Assembly: GCF_026262505.1 (NCBI RefSeq)
Contig: NC_067205.1
Location: 16,802,001 to 16,866,000 of the forward strand
Origin: Trichomonas vaginalis G3
Lineage: Eukaryota; Parabasalia; Trichomonadida; Trichomonadidae
Length of the DNA stretch: 64,000 nt
Reading direction: 5' to 3'
Of the stretch, positions 19,561-28,126 are shown one piece after another. Below the pieces are notes generated by a model. It worked only from the letters and a program-made list of their open reading frames with translations. It did no database searches and had not been told where the DNA came from. Within the stretch, counting starts at the first letter, position 1. Every line of letters begins with the position of its first letter. The position numbers and the translations under genes are program-made.

Positions 19561-21714
19561 ATGCCCCCGCATAGAATGGATAGAAGGTCTGCTAGAATAA
19601 AAGCAGAGTTAGAAAGATATGGTTGGAAAGTTTCAAAGAAGTTTAAATATAGGAAGGGAAGACCCATAAAAGTCTATGACAAACTGGCTGGTCTGACCTA
19701 CGAAATGGACTTGGAAACAGCACGCGCAAATTATCCAAACAGACTAGAGAGGTTAGAAGAAGAGCGTCTTATGAACATGCCTTTCGATGTTACTGAGCCA
19801 CAGGTTGAAGGACACGACGGCTTTGCCAGATTTTACTGGAAACATGACGAACAATTGCATCCTTTGAGGAGGAAAAAAGGAAAAGGTGAAGATGGTCATG
19901 CTCCCATGGAAAGAACAAGATATGCATATGAAAAGTATCGCGAAGTTCGAAGTCAAATTACATCTGGTAGAACCTTTACAGTAAACTTTGAAGAAGGAAA
20001 GAACAAAGAAGGCTTCATGGGTGTACTTGCTGCAATTCAAGACGGAAATAAGAAAGGATACAATCTCAGACTAACCGTAACAGATTTAGATGGTCATATA
20101 TACTACTCACATGGCAATGTCACAACAGCCGCACAACTTCTTGACGCTTTCAAGACTACAAAGAGAGAACAAATGTTTGACTCCGACTCAGATATTTTGA
20201 ATGCAATTGAAGGAATTGCAAGCGTGAAGTTTGAATGGTTACAACCCAACCCTCAAGCAGTCAGACAACATGCTGGGTATTTCCCGTTCATAAACAAGTC
20301 TGACATTGACTTAACCAGGTATGGAATTTACAATTCAATTGAAAAAATTGTCAATGAACCTTGTATTCTTACATGTCTCAGGAACTCTGCTCTTGTTACA
20401 GATGAGAAGATGAAGTATCTTGAGTCATGTGTGAAAACAAGGTACATTCTTAGAGGTCAATTGACAAAGATTGCACCGTTGGCAAATGTGAATATCCGAG
20501 TCAACATTCCGACTGAGAAAGGTTCTTCGCACGATGACTATGTTATTGACAAAGACTTACCATGGTTGAAGATTGTACTTGTCCACAACCACTTCATGTT
20601 GAACGAAAGTCTTACAAACCCATTGTTCGGAAAAGGTAAGTGCAACATTGTCAGAGCTGTTAACATTCTTTTCGAGAAAGGCTTGTTGGAACCAATTCCA
20701 GATGACAAGCTGACAGAAACTTTTGTACCAAAAGATGAAACAAACTTTTCATTGTTAGTGAGACCAAAAGTTGTTCCAGACAAAGTTCTAGCACAAAAGA
20801 AGTACACAGCTCCAAAAGGAGTTGGATTGTTCGGATACCAACCTGAACCAGAAGAACTTCCAATGAGGTTGCAAGAACTTCAAGATGCTATAAACAAACT
20901 TCCATTGAGGCATCCAATCGACGTCAAATTGTATTGGAGAGCATCAGAGTTAGCTCAGAAGGTTTTATATGAAACAGGCTGCTTTGACGATGTTTATGAG
21001 ATAACAGGCGAGGTTTCTCAAAAGATAAGAGACTCACTTGAATTTCCACGAACCGGGCCGATTGGATGCGACAAGTTCGACTCATATGAAAAAATATACT
21101 ATGTCGACCTTAACGCTGCGTACATGAGGTTCGTCCAATATATTCCGACTGGAATTCCAAACGAAAACGGCGAGTTCCCGGGAAAGAACTATACAGTTGG
21201 AAAGGTCATACAACAACTCTATGATATTAGGAAAGCTTCAAACCCCAAACTTGCAATGACACTCAAATTGCTTATGAACTCGACATGGGGGTATTCCATT
21301 AAGAAACCTCAAAAGATGAAGAGTAAACACTATGAGAAGGTCGACAACTTTGTTGAAAGGTTCTCCCCTTTTGTTTTGAAATACGAGTTCACCGAAGGTC
21401 AATGTGGCTTAGTAACCACAGTAAAACCTATTGTCGAACATTGGTCTTATCCTCAGTTCGCAAAGGCAGTCCTCGACAACTACAACAAATTTTTCTCGGA
21501 AGTTAAATCGAAAGTGAAGGTATACTATGAGAACATCGATGCACTCATGACGAACGAAGAAGGGTACAACAAACTCATTGAAATGGGTTTAGTCGGTGAG
21601 AAGATGGGCTGTTTTAAGCTAGACAAGGTATTTTCCGAAGTTCATGTAATATCGAAAAGGAAGTACTGGGGTGTTAAAGAAGATGGTGAAATAGTTAAAC
21701 ATTGCATGAAGTAA
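19561..21714 (+). CDS. Family-B DNA polymerase-like protein, 717 aa
   Basis: Replicates element DNA, probably from a protein primer. The first ATG after the TTTTTTATTTTTATAAAA leader is at 19561. Residues 1-250 are basic then unassigned. A Cys/His-containing module (about 275-350, CILTCLRN to HNHFML) resembles an N-terminal module I have seen before mobile-element polymerases, unsure. The palm has motif A YVDLNAAYM, motif B MNSTWGYS and a motif C-like segment near YYENIDALM. No 3'-5' exonuclease block is evident, and the protein is shorter than usual for Polinton polymerases (about 1,000-1,200 aa). The frame is open throughout, but the polymerase is atypical and activity should not be assumed. 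Confidence 0.75.
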   Translation: MPPHRMDRRSARIKAELERYGWKVSKKFKYRKGRPIKVYDKLAGLTYEMDLETARANYPNRLERLEEERLMNMPFDVTEPQVEGHDGFARFYWKHDEQLHPLRRKKGKGEDGHAPMERTRYAYEKYREVRSQITSGRTFTVNFEEGKNKEGFMGVLAAIQDGNKKGYNLRLTVTDLDGHIYYSHGNVTTAAQLLDAFKTTKREQMFDSDSDILNAIEGIASVKFEWLQPNPQAVRQHAGYFPFINKSDIDLTRYGIYNSIEKIVNEPCILTCLRNSALVTDEKMKYLESCVKTRYILRGQLTKIAPLANVNIRVNIPTEKGSSHDDYVIDKDLPWLKIVLVHNHFMLNESLTNPLFGKGKCNIVRAVNILFEKGLLEPIPDDKLTETFVPKDETNFSLLVRPKVVPDKVLAQKKYTAPKGVGLFGYQPEPEELPMRLQELQDAINKLPLRHPIDVKLYWRASELAQKVLYETGCFDDVYEITGEVSQKIRDSLEFPRTGPIGCDKFDSYEKIYYVDLNAAYMRFVQYIPTGIPNENGEFPGKNYTVGKVIQQLYDIRKASNPKLAMTLKLLMNSTWGYSIKKPQKMKSKHYEKVDNFVERFSPFVLKYEFTEGQCGLVTTVKPIVEHWSYPQFAKAVLDNYNKFFSEVKSKVKVYYENIDALMTNEEGYNKLIEMGLVGEKMGCFKLDKVFSEVHVISKRKYWGVKEDGEIVKHCMK

Positions 21715-21772
21715 AAAACATTGCATACCATTTTAAAACATTTTTAAAACAGTATATTTTTACATATATAAA

Positions 21773-21860
21773 ATGCTTCAGGTTGAAAAACAAAGAACAA
21801 AAGTAGCAGATACAAAACCGTTAGACTATATCTTTTTAGGTGAAGTGGTGAGATCTCACC
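21773..21860 (+). pseudogene. 5' fragment of a second copy of the 282-aa gene
   Basis: The ATG at 21773 opens MLQVEKQRTKVADTKPLD, clearly related to MLSIEKENSRVATTKPLD at the start of the minus-strand gene at 15288. The resemblance stops after about 24 codons, where the perfect palindrome GGTGAGATCTCACC (21847-21860) begins. A promoter-like AT stretch precedes it. Broken remnant, about one break. Confidence 0.55.
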
Positions 21861-21942
21861 TCTTTTTTCACCTGTTTTTTCACCCTCTTGAATTTTCATG
21901 AATTTCCTTAAGATAGAAAAAAAGTGAGTTAAAATGAGATGT

Positions 21943-22308
21943 TTACTGAACTGGTTGGATGCCGCCTTCTGAGGTTATGTAGAACGGCTGACCCGAGAAG
22001 TGGAATAGTGCTCTGAGAATTTGTATAATTCGTGGAATTGGACTCTCTCTGTTTGGAAGTTGTATCCATGGGCGCTTTGCAAAGAACTTGAGAAGAGCTT
22101 CTTTCTTCATCTCCTTTATGTCGTCTACAGGAGTGTTTTCTGGTATTTGAATTGGAATTCCGGTTTCAATTTCGATTTTCAGCGCACCTCTTCCAGACAA
22201 CCAGACGCCGAGGGACTTGTTGGCTTTGTCCTTGCCCAAGTACTGCTTAACAACTTCATTTATCTCTATAAGGTAAATTGCCTCATCTAATGGCTCGATG
22301 CTGTCCAT
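21943..22308 (-). CDS. Hypothetical 121-aa protein
   Basis: MDSIEPLDEAIYLIEINEVV start, with a middle of alternating acidic and Lys/Pro residues (GIPIQIPENTPVDDIKEM). No membrane segment or known motif. It is transcribed away from the polymerase. Its ATG abuts the 22-bp tandem repeat array, which would be its promoter region. No function can be given. Confidence 0.5.
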   Translation of the reverse strand: MDSIEPLDEAIYLIEINEVVKQYLGKDKANKSLGVWLSGRGALKIEIETGIPIQIPENTPVDDIKEMKKEALLKFFAKRPWIQLPNRESPIPRIIQILRALFHFSGQPFYITSEGGIQPVQ

Positions 22309-22310
22309 TG

Positions 22311-22700
22311 TTCTGTTTCAGAACTAGTCTTGTTCTGTTTCAGAACTAGTCTTGTACTTTTTCAGAACTAGTCTTGTTCTGTTTCAGAACTAGTCTTGTT
22401 CTGTTTCAGAACTAGTCTTGTACTTTTTCAGAACTAGTCTTGTACTTTTTCAGAACAAATTTCCCGTAAAAGCTCTCAATTTGTGAGAAAAATTTTCTGT
22501 TTCAGAACAATATTTGTACTGTTTCAGAACAAGTCTTGTACTGTTTCAGAACAAGTCTTGTACTGTTTCAAGACAATATTTGTACTGTTTCAAGACAATA
22601 TTTGTACTGTTTCAAGACAATGTCCGACGGTTAAGCCACAAACGAATGTCCGACGGTTAAGCCACAAACGAATGTCCGACGGTTAAGCCACAAATATTTT
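22311..22700. repeat. 22-bp tandem repeats plus 25-bp repeats between divergent genes
   Basis: About twelve units of 22 bp on the pattern CTGTTTCAGAACTAGTCTTG (later variants AGAACAAGTCTTG and AAGACAATATTTG), then three copies of about 25 bp containing TGTCCGACGGTTAAGCCACA. The array fills the space between the 121-aa gene (minus) and the KilA-N gene (plus). Units contain near-palindromic AGAACTAGTCTT. Two helical turns per unit suggests a multi-site operator or replication iteron; inference. Confidence 0.85.
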
Positions 22701-22722
22701 TTATTTTTATTGTAAGAACAGT

Positions 22723-23385
22723 ATGACAGTCGAAGCAAAAACGTTCACGAACAAATCTAATGGCGAAACATTCACAAAAGGCACCTATAACGGTATTGAA
22801 GTCTTACGTAGAGACAAGGATGGTTATATAAATGCAACAAAGATATGTCAGCAGTTTAGGAAAGACTTTAGAAGGTTGTTGGAAAATAAGTCCTGGGAAG
22901 AGTATTTTAAGGCATTTTGTGAAGAATATACCAACCCGCGGAATTCCGCGGGTTGCTTTTTATACAATGTTCATGCAGGAATTCCCGATGAAATCAAACA
23001 GGTTAGAGGAACGTATGTAGACCCAAGACTTGTAAACTATATAGCAATGTGGGCTTCTCCAAAATATTGCATAGCAGTTGGAAAAATTTTGGACTCCATA
23101 GACAAGAAAGTTCATGAGAAATTAGATGAAGAAGAACTTGAAGATACAGTAGAGAATGCTAAACCTTTGTTCGAAGAAGAAGTTAGAAAAATGCATGAAA
23201 AACAAATAGAACATGAACGTGAGATATGTTCTGGTTATAGAGACTCTCCATACGAACTAGACCAATGGGAACAAGAAGATTTAAAGAGAGAATTTAGAGA
23301 ATATGAACTCGCTAAAGTTTCATTAGAAGCTGCAGAAGAGAGGTTAAAAGGTTGGGGTCCTTTTGTACAAAAATATTGTGAGTAA
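22723..23385 (+). CDS. KilA-N DNA-binding protein with in-frame palindrome
   Basis: KilA-N proteins are DNA-binding regulators of large DNA viruses and phages. 220 aa: a beta-rich start (KGTYNGIEVLRRDKDGYINATKI, residues 20-41), a variable loop, then GTYVDPRLVNYIAMWASP (96-113), the family's signature helix. A charged C-terminal coil runs from 125 on (SIDKKVHEKLDEEELEDTVE). Residues about 69-78 are encoded by a perfect 22-bp palindrome (22933-22954; core CCCGCGGAATTCCGCGGG) that keeps the frame. Paralogues: 25482 and 52507. The leader TTATTGTAAGAACAGT is shared with them. It looks whole. Confidence 0.85.
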   Translation: MTVEAKTFTNKSNGETFTKGTYNGIEVLRRDKDGYINATKICQQFRKDFRRLLENKSWEEYFKAFCEEYTNPRNSAGCFLYNVHAGIPDEIKQVRGTYVDPRLVNYIAMWASPKYCIAVGKILDSIDKKVHEKLDEEELEDTVENAKPLFEEEVRKMHEKQIEHEREICSGYRDSPYELDQWEQEDLKREFREYELAKVSLEAAEERLKGWGPFVQKYCE

Positions 23386-23414
23386 ATGAACCATTTTATT
23401 TTTTATTGAATTCG

Positions 23415-24328
23415 GCAAAAATATATTTTAGATCTCACCAGGTCACTCGGTCACTCGGTCACTCGGTCATTTTAACTTCTCTGAAAAAGTGTGACAACAT
23501 GACATTTTGACAACAACACAGGAGATAGATTTCTTCGTATATGTTTTGTATAAAAAAAGCACCTGCCGGAATTCCGCGGGGTGGTATATTCTTCACGAAA
23601 TGCTTGTTTTGTTGAGACTTCTTCGTAAATGTTTTGTATAAAAAGCAACCCGCGGAATTCCGCGGGGTGGTATATTCTTCACGAAATGCTTGTTTTGTTG
23701 AGACTTCTTCATCTAATTTCTCATGAACTTTCTTGTCTATGTTTTGTCATGACTTCTTCATCGTATTCTTTCACCCGTTGAATTTTGTATAAAAAAGCAC
23801 CCGCCGGAATTCCGGCAGGTGGTATATTCTTCACGAAATGCTTGTTTTGTCAAGACTTTCTTCGTAAATGTTTTGTATAAAAAGCAACCCGCGGAATTCC
23901 GGCGGTTGGTATATTCTTCACAAAATGCTTGTTTTGTTGAGACTTCATCGTCAATGTTTTGTATAAAAAGCAACCCGCGGAATTCCGGCGGGTGGTATAT
24001 TCTTCACGAAATGCTTGTTTTGTTGAGACTTCATCGTATATGTTTTGTATAAAAAGCAACCCGCGGAATTCCGCGGGTTGGTATATTCTTCACGAAATGC
24101 TTGTTTTGAGGTCGAGCCACTTTTGGCTCCACCGTAGAAAACACACAAAACTCATTTTTGTCTGATTTACGCTCATTGACGATGAAAGTCTCAACAAAAC
24201 ATATACGAAGAAATCTATCTCCTGTGTTGTTGTCAAAATGTCATGTTGTCACCATTTTCAAAAAGATGTTAGTTGACCGAGTGACCGAGGGACCGAGGGA
24301 CCTGGTTAGATCTAAAATATATTTTTGC
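23415..24328. mobile_element. 914-bp non-autonomous mini-element of the element 1 family
   Basis: Inverted repeats of about 135 bp (23415-23549 and 24194-24328) start GCAAAAATATATTTTAGATC, carry three CTCGGTC-type 8-bp units and the same TGACAACATGACATTTTGAC core as the ends of element 1. The body is non-coding: six tandem units of about 86 bp, each with a palindrome from the KilA-N gene, in inverse orientation to that gene. No target duplication is obvious. It behaves like a MITE of the Maverick, nested in its own parent. Confidence 0.72.
23550..24112 (-). repeat. Array of ~86-bp palindrome units derived from KilA-N gene
   Basis: Six units with palindrome centres near 23572, 23655, 23808, 23897, 23980 and 24066; one interval is longer (153 bp). 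Each has GTTTTGTATAAAAAGCA, a GC palindrome around GGAATTCC, then GTATATTCTTCACGAAATGC. Stems are of two types, CCGCGG and CCGGCGG, sometimes one type per arm. Read on the minus strand the units match the loop of the KilA-N gene at 22915-22970. Confidence 0.85.
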
Positions 24329-24344
24329 TGAGTAAAATGACCAA

Positions 24345-24680
24345 ATTTCATGAATTTCCTCATATGTTTGCGACCCTCGGAAAACCGAGGAACGAGATTC
24401 CGTACGAAAATCGTAAAAAAACTCTATGAAAATCGTGAAAAAATGCTACCCTCGAAAAACCGAGGATAGAGATTCCGTACGAAAATCGTGAAAAAATTGC
24501 GACCCCGGTTTTTTTCGGGGTCGCCTAAAACTCATGAAAATCGTGAAAAAATGCGAGTACGTTAAAAACCGTAGTCGCCAAAACTCTATGAAAACAGTGA
24601 AAAAACTCTATGAAAATCGTGAAATTTCTCTAGACCGAGAATTCTCGGCCTTGCCTAAAACTCATGAAAATCGTAAAAAA
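24345..24680 (+). repeat. Hairpin array with conserved flanks and variable stems
   Basis: Repeated flanks (ATGAAAATCGTGAAAAAATG and CTAAAACTC) enclose different stems: CCTCGG/CCGAGG twice, GCGACCCCG/CGGGGTCGC, GTACG/CGTA type, and CCGAGAATTCTCGG. Flanks and stem style match the in-frame hairpin of the 25482 KilA-N gene (GAATTTCCTCATATGTTTGC upstream in both). No coding sense. Confidence 0.8.
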
Positions 24681-24778
24681 ACTCTATGAAATCATATCTT
24701 TTATACAAGATAGAAAAAATAAAAAAACAGCGTTAGTTTTATTTTTTTATTTTTTTATTTTGTATGTAAGAACAGGAA

Positions 24779-25393
24779 ATGACAAGCACTGAGTTTGAAA
24801 CAGTTAAAAAGATAGACAATGACACCAAAGTGGTTAGAATAGGTGATTTAAACGTAAGATACTCAAAGAAATACAAAAAATATTCTTTGTCAGACATTTT
24901 AACACTATCTGAAGGAAAGAAAGCACACGACTGGGTTAAAAATGCTTCAACTCAGAAAATTTTGACAAGAAATCCTGAGCTTATGATATCGGTAAGATTC
25001 TATGGAACAAGAACATATCTTATAGACAAAAGTCTTATACCAGTAGTTTTGTTCTGGATTGACCCAGTTGTTGGATATAATTTCATAACATATGGTTCAT
25101 TCGATACAGAACGTTGCAGTGAGGGCTTACTTTACATCGTTCAGAAACCGAAGGACTTCAATACAAAGAGATATAAGATAGGAAGAACATTTAATATAAC
25201 TCAAAGATATGATAGTATAGTCAATAGAGTTAAGGTTGCGTTCGTTAACGATATGAGAGCTGCTGAAACAGAACTACTTGAAAAGTTTGAGAAAATGTAT
25301 GGTGCTCCCACGAGAGGTAAAGAAACGTTTGAAGTAGATGAGATCGACAAAGCTATAAAAGTATTTGACGAAGTTGCTGAAAAATACATGTAA
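24779..25393 (+). CDS. KilA-N-like plus T5orf172 (GIY-YIG-like) protein, 204 aa
   Basis: N-terminal 105 residues look like a divergent KilA-N/Bro-type DNA-binding domain (YSLSDILTLSEGKKAHDWV, then TYLIDKSLIPVVLFWIDP). Residues 115-200 form a T5orf172/MUG113-type domain of the GIY-YIG nuclease superfamily: LLYIVQKP, YKIGRTFNITQRY, AETELLEKF and GKETFEVDE. Such fusions are common in NCLDVs and phages; their targets are mostly unknown. It shares the leader TTTTGTATGTAAGAACAG with the KilA-N genes. It has no palindrome insertion. It looks whole. Confidence 0.75.
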   Translation: MTSTEFETVKKIDNDTKVVRIGDLNVRYSKKYKKYSLSDILTLSEGKKAHDWVKNASTQKILTRNPELMISVRFYGTRTYLIDKSLIPVVLFWIDPVVGYNFITYGSFDTERCSEGLLYIVQKPKDFNTKRYKIGRTFNITQRYDSIVNRVKVAFVNDMRAAETELLEKFEKMYGAPTRGKETFEVDEIDKAIKVFDEVAEKYM

Positions 25394-25481
25394 AGCGTTT
25401 ATTTTTGGTCTTTTGTGAAAGCCAGAAAATAGCGTTAGTTTTTATAAAATATTTTTTTTTATTTTGTATGTAAAGACAGAA

Positions 25482-26069
25482 ATGTCAACAACAGAGAACA
25501 CAACAACTGCTATCGTTCATGAAGCCATAAGTGAAGAATACGAGTACATACAATATAACAAACAGTTACGTCTCATTCGTTCGGTCAAAGACGATATGTA
25601 CCAAATGCAAAGTATTTTGACAGCTCTTCATTCTACAAAGCCAGCACATCATTGGTTTGAAAACCAGCAGGCAAAAGAACTTTTAGAAGAATTTCCTCAT
25701 ATGTTTGCGACCCGAGGAAAACCGCGGGTCGAGATTCCGTACGAAAATCGTAAAAATTTGCCAAATGGTTTGAGAGGTTGGTATGTACATAGACTTCTTG
25801 TAAATGCTGTAGCAATGTGGGCTTCACCTCGTTACGCTTGTTATATTTTCATGATGTTAGATGAAATTCATAGACAAGAACGTGAAGAGCTAGAGAACAA
25901 GCTTGAAGCAAAAGACAAAAACATACAGAAAAGAATACACGTTCGGTACCAAAAGGAAAGGAAAAGAAACTATAAGTATATGATTTACACTGAAGAGATG
26001 GAAAATGAAGAAGACAGAGATATTTATGTTGCATTTAGTCAGAAGAAAAACAAAAAGCTTTTAGCTTAG
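25482..26069 (+). CDS. KilA-N protein with in-frame hairpin (C-terminal part decayed)
   Basis: The start at MSTTENTTTAIV (25482) is favoured over an upstream Met because the shared leader GTATGTAAAGACAG precedes it. The KilA-N domain runs from residue 20 to 125, with helix signature GWYVHRLLVNAVAMWASP. Residues about 76-83 are encoded by the hairpin GACCCGAGG-AAAA-CCGCGGGTC (25709-25730), the same place as the palindrome in the 22723 gene. The C-terminal part is a charged coil. Downstream to about 26284, coding-like DNA related to viral KilA-N tails suggests the gene was once longer: about one or two breaks. Confidence 0.72.
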   Translation: MSTTENTTTAIVHEAISEEYEYIQYNKQLRLIRSVKDDMYQMQSILTALHSTKPAHHWFENQQAKELLEEFPHMFATRGKPRVEIPYENRKNLPNGLRGWYVHRLLVNAVAMWASPRYACYIFMMLDEIHRQEREELENKLEAKDKNIQKRIHVRYQKERKRNYKYMIYTEEMENEEDRDIYVAFSQKKNKKLLA

Positions 26070-26314
26070 CTAAGATTTACAAATCTGACAGAAATTGGTT
26101 CTATCGCGAAAAACTTACCGATTTCAATGACACCGAATGAAGATGTTAAACAGATAGTTCAAGATACGTACCTCAAACACACTATGATATGAAAGGTTTT
26201 AACAATACTACATTCAAAGAAGATTTGCCGCTACTGAAGGAAAAGATAACAGAGTATTTTGACAACTTCAAAGAGGAAGAGTAAATGAACCATATATTTT
26301 TCAAGCTTGACTTT

Positions 26315-27170
26315 TTACAATTTGAACTTTGTTTGCGTAGATGTGAATTCTGAAAGAAGTATGAGGGTCTTGTATGACTTTGACTTCTCCCATAGTTCAT
26401 GTCTGTCAAACTTACCTGCCATGGACTCTTTCATAAGTTCCATGAAATCGTCTTCGGACAATCCGGGGAAAAGTACAATGTCAGTAAGTATTCTCTTTAC
26501 ATCCTTACTTAAACTCTTGGCTGTCTGTACAAAATGACAACTGAGATGTTAAAGTGTCTGAGCTTCTTAAGAATTCGACACATGTCTTGTTCTCTGTTCT
26601 TTAACAAAGGATGAGAAGCAAAGTCATCTAAGATAAGAAGACATCTGTGAGGGTAAGTCTTCCAATCGTAAGATTGCAATTTCTTCGAAAGGTACTCAAT
26701 CTCTTTCTGTTTGTTTCTGAAGTTTCTTCTCTAATATTCTCTGCATTTCCTCATTTGGGTCTTTAAACTTAGAATTGACATACTCATTTATAGCATTGTA
26801 CTTCAAAACTCTTCTTTGGTACTTCTTTATCCAATCTAACAACTCAGAGTCTTTTATACATACTAACTTAGACTTTTTTATAATATCTTTGAACGAATTG
26901 TCGGTTGGTCAAATTGACCAGAAGTACTACAAATGACTACTAACTCATAGAATGGTTCTTCTCATCTAGTTCTTGTTGTTGTGCAGCCATTTTAAGATAA
27001 GTGAAAGTCTTACCCGACCCAGGTGGTGCAATTAGACCTGTTATACCATTCTGAGCAAATAGGAACTTGTCATGTATGGGTTTTATCTGAGCATTTTCCA
27101 ACTTCCTCTTGTTCTTATTTAAAACATTCTCAAATTTTTTGTCAATGTCAGCAAACTTTTTTTCTAACAT
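26315..27170 (-). pseudogene. DNA-packaging ATPase of element 1 (broken)
   Basis: A32/FtsK-like ATPase that drives DNA into capsids in the family. Walker A in LIAPPGSGKTFTYLK (near 27030) and a Walker B-type block LLILDDFASHPLL (near 26620), followed by a partner-like stretch around SVVILYRQ. The start at 27170 (MLEKKFADIDKKF) is divergent from the 27207 gene. Broken, about two or three breaks. Element 2 keeps an open version at 58402-59229. Confidence 0.7.
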
Positions 27171-27206
27171 ATTTTTAGAAAAATTAAAATTTTTATCTTT
27201 TAGGAA

Positions 27207-27653
27207 ATGTCTAGCGATTTCGCTATCTATATTCGAGACAAGCTTTTCGACAGCAAAACATCTGTCGACCATAAAATCTTACATAGTGTAAACAAGAAAG
27301 GTGAATTTGTTCTAAAGTTCTGTTTCTGGGAATATGACAAGAACCATAAAACCTTAAGCAGAGAAGTCTTAAAATTTGTCAATGACAGACTTGTTGACAG
27401 AGATGACGCCTCTTGGAGAGATGAAGTCCAACAAAACTTCTTAGAATGCAAAGAAGACACATGCGCTGTTCTTGAAAATGAAATAGAAGACAGAATAGAA
27501 GAGCTATTAAAGGACAAAGAACTTTTACAAAAATATGGTTCTGAGAAGTTTGACATAACTCCACCAGAGAAGAAGAAGAGAGAAAAGAAGGAAGGGAGAG
27601 TAGAAGAAGAGAAGAAAGAACCAGAGCCAGAGAAGGGGAGATATGACATGTAA
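27207..27653 (+). CDS. Hypothetical acidic/basic 148-aa protein
   Basis: MSSDFAIYIRDKLFDSK start, a compact N-terminal half (FVLKFCFWEYDKNHKTL), then a Lys/Glu/Pro-rich tail with alternating charges (EKKKREKKEGRVEEEKK). No known family. It is divergent from the packaging ATPase over about 36 bp. TTTTTATCTTTTAGGAA precedes the ATG. The tail suggests a disordered linker or assembly protein. Confidence 0.55.
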   Translation: MSSDFAIYIRDKLFDSKTSVDHKILHSVNKKGEFVLKFCFWEYDKNHKTLSREVLKFVNDRLVDRDDASWRDEVQQNFLECKEDTCAVLENEIEDRIEELLKDKELLQKYGSEKFDITPPEKKKREKKEGRVEEEKKEPEPEKGRYDM

Positions 27654-27669
27654 AAATAAAATTTTATTT

Positions 27670-28089
27670 TTAGAACATTTCTGGGTCAATGTCAATGTTC
27701 TCTTCCTCTTTAGGAGCAAACACCGGCTTAGACTCTAAAATCTTTTTACCCAATTTACCTTGAACTTCAACTATCTTAGACTCATAATATTCATAGTCGT
27801 CTGCTTTCTTTGGTTCATAAGGTATAACAAGTTTGTATGCTTTGCCTTCTTTAAGGTTTGAGAACCTTCTGTCAAAACTTTCTTTGACTGTTAACAAACC
27901 TTCTATGTCTAAGTCTTCAAATTTCGCACCATTTTTAGTCACAATAGCAAACTTAACTGGTTCGATGTTCCAAACTTTGCTGAATGAAGACTTTTCAAAA
28001 TGGTAGAAGTAAACATTCAAATATGTGAATGGTTCTAGTTCTTCTTTAAGTCCTGACATGTACTTGTTTACTGAGATGAATTTCGTCAT
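27670..28089 (-). CDS. Hypothetical 139-aa protein
   Basis: MTKFISVNKYMSGLKEELEP start, beta-rich central part (KLVIPYEPKK, KIVEVQGKLGKK) and an acidic C-terminus EEENIDIDPEMF. The layout (compact beta domain with acidic tail, next to the helicase) would fit a single-strand DNA-binding protein, but no specific motif supports it. Transcribed with the helicase gene, 37 bp after it. Confidence 0.5.
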   Translation of the reverse strand: MTKFISVNKYMSGLKEELEPFTYLNVYFYHFEKSSFSKVWNIEPVKFAIVTKNGAKFEDLDIEGLLTVKESFDRRFSNLKEGKAYKLVIPYEPKKADDYEYYESKIVEVQGKLGKKILESKPVFAPKEEENIDIDPEMF

Positions 28090-28126
28090 CTTTTCTATCG
28101 GATAAAAAAAATATTTTTTTTAAAAT

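Noticed and set aside
22483-22686. 67-aa ORF with FRTIFVLFQ repeats
   Set aside because: Translation of the 22-bp tandem array; no start context.
22700-22722. Ultra-short intron in the KilA-N leaders
   Set aside because: GTATGT and ACAG are only 14 nt apart, too short for lariat splicing; kept only as a shared leader motif.
23550-24112. CRISPR array
   Set aside because: Units of ~86 bp are near-identical throughout, with no constant-length unique spacers and no cas genes; the content derives from the KilA-N gene.
23758-24165. Several ORFs of 60-77 aa on both strands over the palindrome array
   Set aside because: They are repeats read through; both strands stay open because of the palindromic, low-stop repeat unit.
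27227-27649. 140-aa minus-strand Ser-rich ORF
   Set aside because: Antisense of the charged 148-aa gene, which has a proper leader.
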